A DNA stretch of 64,000 nt from Arsenophonus sp046530765 (GTDB taxonomy: Bacteria > Pseudomonadota > Gammaproteobacteria > Enterobacterales > Enterobacteriaceae): contig JBHEQS010000002.1 of assembly GCA_046530765.1 (NCBI GenBank), positions 62,001-126,000 of the forward strand. Reading direction: 5' to 3'. The position numbers and the translations under genes are program-made. The notes under the pieces were generated by a model. The model was not told where the DNA came from and searched no databases. It saw only the letters and a list, made by a program, of their open reading frames with translations. Positions 55,480-64,000 of this stretch are shown here, piece by piece (the first letter of the stretch is position 1; every line of letters starts with the position of its first letter).

Positions 55480-55924
55480 AACTTATCAAAAATATAATAT
55501 AATTTTATTTATTTTGACATTATAATTAATTTTCCGTCATACAATTAAATTTAGTTAATTTTATTTATGCATAATATAGAAAATAAAATTAAATTATTAG
55601 TTATTTATAAGTCAAGCATATTTAAATTTTATGGTTAAGAAAGAATTTATATTGAGAAAATTAGTTCTTAATTTTTGTATATATTAATTATAATAAATGA
55701 TGTTTATTTTTATTTTATTACTTAATTATTACTAAGATTCTGGTTAATAGAATTGTTTATTAAGATATATATCAATAACTTAATCATGTTTATATCTGTA
55801 TTTAACTAAACAACAATTATCGTTTAAATAATAATTTATTTTTATTTTTTAAAAGTTAATCTCATAATATCGCAATTAATTTAAATAATTTATATTATTC
55901 ATGATAGCTGTTATAAAATTATTT

Positions 55925-55955
<31 letters not shown>

Positions 55956-56639
55956 TTCAACATTTAATTATAATGAAAAACTAATTTTGATATTTATTAT
56001 ATTAGTGTTATTAATCATATTTTTTCTTGTTATTTAAATAATTAACTACATTTTCAATAAAATGAAACATAGGAATAAAAAATTATAATATAATATAAAA
56101 AAGCTTTTACTATATTAATTGTTTTTATATTAATTAAATTAAGGCTATATATTTCAGTTATTTTTAAGTTTACTTTTGATAATATTACTACAAGAACGGC
56201 ATGATACTTATCATAAAGTTTTTAATTACATGTATTAGTTAAAAATTGTATTTATAAAATATCTACTTATAGTAGACTCTATACTTTAGAGTGTAATAAT
56301 TTATTCTTGTACATATTTCTGATGTTATTTAAATTATTAAACATAATTTCTTATTAATTTATTTTAATAATGTTTATTGATCAAATTAATAAATTACTTT
56401 TCTATTTTTTTTATTTATTAGTTTCTTTTATTGACTATTCAATTTTTTAGATTAAAATAATAAAGTATTTGTAGTTCAATAAAAAGTATCACTGTGTTGT
56501 TTATCATAAAAAAATAAACTATAGATTTTTAATTATATCATTTTAGTTATATACAATATTGTTGTTTTTTAAATACTTTATACACTTTACCTACATTGTT
56601 AATTTTATTATTTTTAGTTTTAATATATATAAATATTAC

Positions 56640-57376
56640 TTATATTAATGCCTGAATTAAAGCATTATTATTAGCACTTCTAGCTATTTTTATTGATTTC
56701 CATCCTAATGTATAGGCAATGTTAGCTAAGCGTTCACTTACAATAATTAATTGCCTAGAGAGTAACCAAGGTTTGAGATCATTTGTAATTAAATTAAATA
56801 ATAGATACAACATTTCACCACTAGTAATAATAATTGTTTTAATATTTTTTTGTTCCAATCCAAACTGGAAATCATTCGAATCATATTTTATTGCTTTACG
56901 TTGATAACATTCACAATAATCAATATGGCTTCCTCGAAATTTTAATTCTGCAGAAAGCAGTTTGCGTCCTTTATTCCCACGTAATAATAAAGATTTTTTA
57001 CCTAATATCGATTGCAAACTAGGTAATTTAAGTAAGGTTTCACTAGTTTCACCTTCTTTAGATAATTGAATTGGTAAATTAATTAATTTTTGAAAAATCG
57101 ATGCAGTTGAATGTCCTATTCCATAATATAATAAAGTATCAGGCCATTGTTGCCCTGTTAAATAAATCTCTGAGTTAGCATACATCACAGCATTTGGAGA
57201 CAAAAAAAAACATGATCTCCGTTAGTTAGTTTTGATAATTTACTTGGTAGCAGCTTTAATTCGTTACTTGGAACAATTGTAATAAGTGGAGCATGAAAAG
57301 CTGTTTTCCCAAGTGATCTTATATGTTGGACTAGTTTTTCACCACTGGGATTTGGTCTTGTAACCAATATGCTCAT
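56640..57376 (-). pseudogene. hemD: uroporphyrinogen-III synthase, complete but with a one-base frameshift
   Basis: It cyclises hydroxymethylbilane to uroporphyrinogen III. ATG 57376 has GGAGA eight bases upstream and gives MSILVTRPNPSGEKLVQHIR, as in E. coli. The frame breaks in a run of nine A (plus strand 57202-57210). It ends after GDHVFFCLQML, while the next frame continues SPNAVMYANSEIYL through NKGRKLLSAELKFRG, CECYQRKAI and ITSGEMLYLLFNLI to a natural stop. A tenth A would restore GDHVFFLSPNAV, and the length becomes 738 bp (245 residues, about the E. coli length). Everything else looks intact, so expression by polymerase slippage is possible; a sequencing error is the alternative. 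Confidence 0.85.
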
Positions 57377-58300
57377 CAAGAAAATTCTCCAAAAAAAATA
57401 TTATTGAAATTTGCTTGCTTGCAATCATTGCTATTTTTTCTAAAGTTAAATACTAACTTTAGTTTTTTTTAATTTAAAATATCGTTCTCAACAAATAAAT
57501 TTAAATGTCATTAAAAATTTCAACAAGTTTTAGGAAGCAAAATTTATTCATTTTAGAATAGCATAACAATATATTTGAATTTAGAAACTAAATTTCAATT
57601 TCTTATTGATAATTTATTCTATTTAATATAGATATCAGCATATTTATGATAAAAAGTTAAAAAATATCTTGTTGCTTATAATTAAGAATATAATTCAATC
57701 TCAATATTTCAACGTAAAATCAAAAGTGATGAGTGATTTAGTATGAGATATATATGATGAATTATTTTTTCTAGAAAAATATATTGTTTAATTTATTCAC
57801 AATTACTAAAGATTTTATCTAAAATAAAATCTAAATAGTATTTTTATACTATATCAATGTTTATTATGATAATATCAAAAATATATTTATTTGTAAAAAT
57901 GAATTGAAAATTATTTTTAAAACTCTCAGTAAAGTACTAATTACTCTCTAATATAATTTTAAATTAGGTTGTCTTACTCTATTTTCATTATTATATTAAT
58001 AATATTTTTAAACTCATTTTTTTACTTGATATTTACATTTTAATTGAATAAATTACGAATTATATTAAAAATATAAGATATATTATTTCTATATTCATTG
58101 TTATAACTGCTTTAATAGTTATAACAATAACTGAAAAGTTATTTTGAATATTTTATACTATCTTTCTTTTTAAGAAAACTAAATTTTTCTAAAATAAAGA
58201 AATTTATAATTTTGTATTTTTGTTCTTTCGAATTATTTATGCATGCATTGAATACAATAAATAATCTGTGTAATGAACTTCTATGTAATGTTTTTTTAAT
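57377..58300 (-). pseudogene. hemC: dead copy of hemC directly upstream of hemD
   Basis: This is a relic of hydroxymethylbilane synthase in the same order as the live operon. Plus-strand sequence from about 57380 aligns with hemC from its stop inward. Examples are TTTAAAATATCGTTCTCAAC (57473) against TTTAAAATATCTTTCTCCAC (52441), and GAATAGCATAACA (57556) against AAATAGCATAACC (52524). The match continues through regions aligned to 52560-52660 and about 52700-52760. I estimate about 70% identity where aligned, most changes being G or C to A or T. No open frame survives. Similarity fades beyond about 58040, so the 5' end is set by hemC length. Confidence 0.78.
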
Positions 58301-58905
58301 AAATAGATTTTCAATAGTGAACAGTGCAATGCAACAAATGTTTTATAAAACATAAAAAGATTTAGATAACAGTATATTCATAATTTTCTTGTGTATTATT
58401 TACAATTCTAGATATATAAGTACATTGATAAATAATGAAATTTATAACTATTGTATAATTATTTATGAGAAATTGTTAAAAATTTTTTAAATATATTATT
58501 ATATTAAATTTATAAGGTAATCTATAATTTTCGTATATTTCTAACTATGCACAATATTTTATATGATTATTATACATCATTTTCCTATCTATAAACTAAT
58601 TAATTATTGTTTCCTGCTTGCAGTTAAAGTAATTTAATACAAATAAGTCATTTTTAATTATTTTTACTTGTATTGATTTGTTATAGTAGATATATTTTTA
58701 TATAATTTTTTAAATTAATAATTTATTAAATGTATTTTTATGATTAGAAATCATCTAATTATTTGCTTCAAAGCACTATTGTTTAATTGATTTATATGAT
58801 TTTCATCATAACTAAAAAATGATTTAATATTAATTTTATTATGATCTTTTATAAATTTATATTTTCATTTAATTTCTTTTTTAAAGAAATATACATTTGT
58901 CCTAT

Positions 58906-58940
58906 ATAATTAACTATATATTATATATATAGTTAATTAT
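58906..58940. repeat. inverted repeat, 15-bp perfect arms, 5-base loop
   Basis: ATAATTAACTATATA at 58906-58920 pairs exactly with 58926-58940 across TTATA. It belongs to the palindrome set in the non-coding stretches. Confidence 0.85.
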
Positions 58941-61321
58941 AGTATGATATTTTTTTGCTTATTATTTTAATTTATTTTATGTAATAGATACATAACTTTT
59001 ATACTTTAATTAAAAATTTTATTACAATATTTTATTGACAACTTACATTTTACTAATTATACAATATAATATTTAAAATTACGTTATTATATATATTGCT
59101 CTTGTTATTGTATCAGTTATATTTTAGTTATTTATTATTTTTAGAGCATTTTATCTACACTCTCTCTTAACATTTAGATAAAGATTAAAAACTTAATTAA
59201 GTTAGTATATGTATAAACAAAGATATATTAAGTGAGTTAGTTCAATTTACTATATAATTCAAATTATTGTAAAAAAATTAATATTTTATTTGTTAGTATT
59301 TTCTATTGCAAACTTTATTTTAATATAAACATAAATATATGTTTTCGTGTTTTGCGTATTGATTATATTTAACTTAACGAAAATTTATTTTATTTAGTTA
59401 ATTTTAATTTTGTTTAATTAATATTTTATATAATCTAATACTTTATTTATATTTATTTTTTTATTAAAAGTAAAAATAATTTTTATTTCAACAAAGATAA
59501 AATAATGTTTTAAATTAACCATATAATGTTTAATGTAATTTTTTAGTATAACTTTAAATTAGTATAACTTTAAACTTTAAAGTGGAAGAATTTTTTAATA
59601 CTTTAAAATAATAATATCACAAAATAAAAATCATACTGATTATATAAAATCATAACGATAATTTTATTACATATAAAAAGATTGAAGTTTTAAAGTTATT
59701 GTGATATTTCGCGTAGATATTTTTTATAAATAATTAATAATATTATCTTGATTCTTAAGCATAAGCGGTTAATTTTTTTTGAAAAAAAAGTTTTTATTAA
59801 ATTTATCAAAATAAATATCAACCAAATATTTATTCTATTATTTTTATTAAAATAAATTTCATCTTTAGTGTTCTATAATATGTTTTTGATAGGTTTTAGT
59901 AAAATTATTTACTATTATTAAAATTGGTTTTTGTTGCAAAATACAATATCTTAATTATATATTGTATTTTGTAAAAACAGTACATTATAGGTAAATTTTA
60001 AATTAAAATATAATTAATTTTAATATTTTAGTAAGTTTTTAAAATTTATGATCAATTATATATTAATAAGTATAAGCTAATATAATATATAGACTTAATT
60101 AATAAATAGAAAATATTTTTGCAGTGTATAAAACGGTATTTATTATTAAAAATAATTAATAATATTTAAAAGTAATGTTTAACTAGTAATTTTATAATGA
60201 TAAAATATTTTCAATTATTATGAATAAAAATATTTATATGCAAGAATAGAAAGAGTTTAATATAAAAATAAACAATTAATATTATATAGGAATAATTGAT
60301 TTATTACTTTGTAAAAAAAATGTAAATTAATTATATTTCTAGAAATGTATGCAAAATTTATTGCTATTGTATTTCTAGAATTATAAATTAAGAAATAGAT
60401 AAAATAATTAAGATTAATATTTTAAAAAGTTAATTAATAGAAAACTTCTATAATTTTTTATCTTGAAATATAAAAATAAATATTGTATTTAATCAATAAA
60501 TTGCTACAAAAAATAAGCAAAATCTTCCACAACTAAACTACTACACAAAACATATGCTGATGATTTTTAAATTGTATTAAATTATTACAATTTAATATTA
60601 CATTGTTAACTTGAAGATAATATATTGATTAGAAATTATTTTGTGATTAATGACTAAAAATTAATTGATTGAAATAGTTTTATTTATATTCATTTTATGT
60701 ATTTTCATAACGACTAACAAACAATAAATTACATAATTATATGTATTTATTTAATTAAAAATAGATCATAAATTGCTCAAAATGACATTTTTGATGTTTA
60801 TATTTGAATATTCGTATAATAAATATAATAATAATTGTTGCATAAAAGAAAAACAACCGTTAGTTACAAACTATATATATTAATTATATAATGTATACCA
60901 TATATTGATATTAATGTTACTTTTAGATTAATCAAATAATTTTTATTAGCATATAAAACTAGTATTTTTAGTGATGAGTATAGTGAAATTATACAATATA
61001 TATTCTTGCTGTATAACTCTTATAATATATTAGTTAGTATGATAATAAAACGTTTACTATTTATGATAATCAAAATATAAATAATAAAATAATTATAATT
61101 TTTATTTTTCTCTAAACAAAAAGTTTCATATATAAATAAATAATTAGATTTAGCATAGAAATGTTGCGTAAATTATCTTTTTATAACTATTTTTATGATA
61201 GTTATTATAAATATATAATATTCTAGTTGTAAATTCGTATAAAGAATTATTATAAAATAAAAATTTATTATTTTAATTAAGTACATGATATATATAGCGA
61301 TAAATTTAATAAATATTTTGT

Positions 61322-61355
61322 ATTATCATAGATAATAAAAATTATCTATGATAAT
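61322..61355. repeat. inverted repeat, 15-bp perfect arms, 4-base loop
   Basis: ATTATCATAGATAAT at 61322-61336 pairs exactly with 61341-61355 across AAAA. No gene lies nearby. Confidence 0.85.
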
Positions 61356-62898
61356 TATTATTCAATGATTAGAATATTTTATGAATTATTCAATTAAAAT
61401 TCTTAATTTAAATTGTTTTATTTAATTTATTGATATTTTTCTTTATTTTTTTTATAAATTATCTTAATTAAATAATATTTTACAATTGATAATTATCGAA
61501 GATGTAATTTAGAAGATGTGTGTTATAAATGTTTCTTATTTACACTTATACTTAAGTTACATGAGAGGCATTTAATGTAAAAATTAATATATTTTTAAAT
61601 AAAAACATATTAATGATTATAAATTATAAGTTATTTAATATTTTAATGAAAAATTATAGTAATCTTATTCCTTTTATACATCTTAATAATTTATTAGTTA
61701 GCGAAAGACTTAATTTATACTGATTCTTTAATTCGTAAGTTTCCATGCAGTTTTAAATTATCATAATGTTATGATATTTTACTTAATCTAAAAATCTACC
61801 AAAATATATCTTAAAAATCGCATTATTTCATTTATAATTTATAGAAATAAAAATTAAACTATTACAGTTTAATAGTGAACTGATACTAAAATCTGATATC
61901 AGATATTATATTATTTAGCATTAAGCTTTAAAATATAATCATAATCTTTGTAAATTACCTTATATATCATTGGTTTATTTTAATTATTTATTGAGATAGT
62001 ATTTATATATTATATTGATATCTATATAATATAATGTTAGTTAAATATTTTATATAATATAAGCTGAATTAAATTTCATATTTTATAGACTATTTTTATT
62101 TATGTAAATTAAACACATTAAATCTATCATAATTTTTAGTTTTCAGTATTTTTATAAAAAAAAATACAATATTAAAATAAAGTTGTTAAAATAATCAATT
62201 TATCTTCTAAATGATAATCCTTGAAAAATTAATTGATATTTTAATAAATTTATACAATAGACAAGTTATATATATTGTCTAAATTTTTAGCGGTATATGA
62301 AAAACTTGATTATTATGCGTGTTTAATGACTTATTTAAGAATGAATTAAATAAGTTTGTCTAATAGTTGAAATTATTTTGCATTATTAAATAGATTGTAT
62401 ATAACAGATTAATGTATATTATTCTTTCAATTCTTAAATGTTAAGTATAAAATTATAAAACAGTGTTAGGTTTTATTCTATAGATTCTAAGATTATAATA
62501 ATCAATTATATAACTTACATATAAATTAGATATTAAATAAACTTACAATTTATCTTTAGTTCTCAACTAACATACTAATTGCGTTGATTATACAATATAC
62601 TTAAAATGAAATATATAATAAAATTATTTCTTTTATGTTACTTTTTTTAAAATTAAATATAAAAATTTATTTATCTTGTTATTTAAATAAATAAGAATTT
62701 ATTAATAATATAAACAAATTTAATTATACTAAAATTGTCGTTATTTTTTATATTAAAATACAATTAATTTGTTTTATTTTTAAATATATATACTTTGAAT
62801 AAGTAGTATATATTTGTCGAAAAACAAGTATTATTTATTTATATTGATATATAAGTAAATAATACTTTATAGTTTTAATATTTAAATAAGATTAAATT

Positions 62899-62926
62899 TT
62901 TCATTTTATTATTTAATAAAATGAAA
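62899..62926. repeat. inverted repeat, 13-bp perfect arms, 2-base loop
   Basis: TTTCATTTTATTA at 62899-62911 pairs exactly with 62914-62926 across TT. No gene lies nearby. Confidence 0.85.
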
Positions 62927-64000
62927 TGCAAATTTTATTTAAAATTTAATTACTTATTACTTAAAATATAACACTAATCATCTGTTTTATAATTAAATTT
63001 ATAATTATTACTTTATTTTATGGACAGTAAAGTAATGAAATGTATTTTTATCATTATAACAATTTGCTTTTATTTTAAAAAAAAATACAATAATATTGTT
63101 ATTCTATTAAATTTGTAATTTATATTATTATTTACTAAATATTTTTATTACATATATTAATTTATAAACAATTGATGAATTATGTATATGTTATTATTAA
63201 TTTTAATTTTTTATTTTAGTTTAAATAGATATATTTTTAAATAAAATCAATGCAATAACAAAAAAAATAAAAATTCTATAAAATATTAAGTTTGATTGCA
63301 TCATCATATAAAATTAAAAAATTAATTATATATTTCGTTAGATTATGTAACTTGATCAAAATGTTTACAAAAGAATATTAGTAAATTTATACTATAAAAT
63401 ATCAAACAAGATATAAGTGTTTATTAAAATAATATTAATATTAGCTTTAGTTTTTAAGAAAAAAACTAATTTTAAAAATTTTAAAAATTTTTAAAATTTT
63501 TAAAATTTTAGATTATATATTAAATTTATAAGCTACATAGAAAATAAAAACTTATAAAATATTTTATTAAAAACTTATAAAATTATTAAAAGAAACCAAA
63601 AAAATAAGAAAACTCTATCTTATTCTATGCGAAGCGAATAATTTTTTTTTATAATATATTTATTACAATAATTATTCTTATATGATTATAAAAACTGTTA
63701 CGGATATACAATCTAATTAATCAAATGAGAAAGAAATATTATTAGTAGCCATCATGCTAATTACAATATTACTTTATATAACTATTTAAGTAAAATATTT
63801 ATAACAATAGGTTTATTTATATCTTATGAAAAGCCTTATATATCAATTCGTTCAGAAAAATTAGAATTTTTTTTGGATAATATTATATTTCATTAACGTT
63901 AAAATATTTTCAATTCCTTTTTTTTTGAAAATAAATATCAAATTAACTTTTTTTGTATTTTTTATCATTTACACTATTAACATGATTAAATATATATATT

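Larger units (their letters stand above)
56105..58300. repeat. right copy of the duplicated hemD-hemC region
   Basis: This is the second member of the direct duplication. 56105-56640 matches the 3' flank of the left hemD pseudogene, 56640-57376 is the better hemD copy, and 57377 onward matches hemC in decayed form. The offset from the left copy is about 5.0 kb throughout, so the two copies keep the same internal order (3' flank, hemD, hemC). The right edge fades within the hemC relic and is approximate. Confidence 0.82.
58301..64000. other. 5.7 kb gene desert at the right end of the window
   Basis: I found no gene, RNA or mobile element. If the hem duplication was tandem, part of this stretch should correspond to 53,278-56,104, but I could not see that by eye. 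A short stretch near 63,600-63,850 is slightly richer in G and C and could be an eroded gene. Palindromes are listed separately. Confidence 0.65.

Overview
The window is about 64 kb of extremely A+T-rich DNA with low coding density. I count roughly 27 kb of recognisable genes; almost all the rest is non-coding sequence built from A, T and short simple repeats. Every recognisable gene closely matches its Escherichia coli counterpart, and long stretches keep E. coli gene order. The content fits a vertically inherited endosymbiont of the Enterobacterales, probably of an insect, caught while its genome is shrinking: genes are decaying in place faster than the DNA is deleted. I cannot name the genus from this window alone. 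I see no IS element, prophage, CRISPR array or horizontally acquired module.

Layout. Positions 1-18,417 follow E. coli minute 9-10 order: cyoC(end)-cyoD-cyoE, [yajR, yajQ, panE, yajL missing], thiI, xseB-ispA-dxs, [yajO missing], pgpA, [thiL missing], nusB-ribH-ribD-nrdR, secF-secD-yajC-tgt. A 5.2 kb desert leads to folD and tRNA-Arg(UCU), the argU neighbourhood. A 9.5 kb desert follows. Positions 34,273-47,099 hold the complete enterobacterial common antigen (ECA) assembly locus, wecA-[wzzE pseudogene]-wecB-wecC-rffG-rffH-wecD-wecE-wzxE-wecF-wzyE-wecG. Next come tRNA-Arg(CCG), tRNA-His and tRNA-Leu (E. coli argX-hisR-leuT; proM is missing or decayed). Positions 51,105-58,300 carry a duplicated hemC-hemD region. 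The last 5.7 kb holds no recognisable gene.

How the genes work together. dxs and ispA supply farnesyl diphosphate, which feeds undecaprenyl phosphate (the ECA carrier) and the farnesyl tail that CyoE adds to haem. hemC and hemD act early in haem synthesis, so they serve the same cytochrome bo3 oxidase that cyoC, cyoD and cyoE build. secD, secF and yajC support protein export. ribD and ribH make riboflavin, folD makes one-carbon folates, and thiI, tgt and the tRNAs serve translation.

Most unusual features. (1) The hemC-hemD pair is duplicated about 5 kb apart and has degenerated reciprocally: the left copy keeps hemC and has a dead hemD, the right copy keeps hemD and has a dead hemC. (2) The surviving hemD carries a one-base frameshift in a 9-base homopolymer, a type of lesion known to be rescued by transcriptional slippage in other endosymbionts. 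(3) Long perfect palindromes with 0-1 base loops (arms 15-25 bp) are scattered through the deserts. One lies inside the hemD pseudogene and is absent from the aligned live copy, so it arose in place. (4) The whole ECA pathway is kept while its chain-length regulator wzzE is a recognisable pseudogene.
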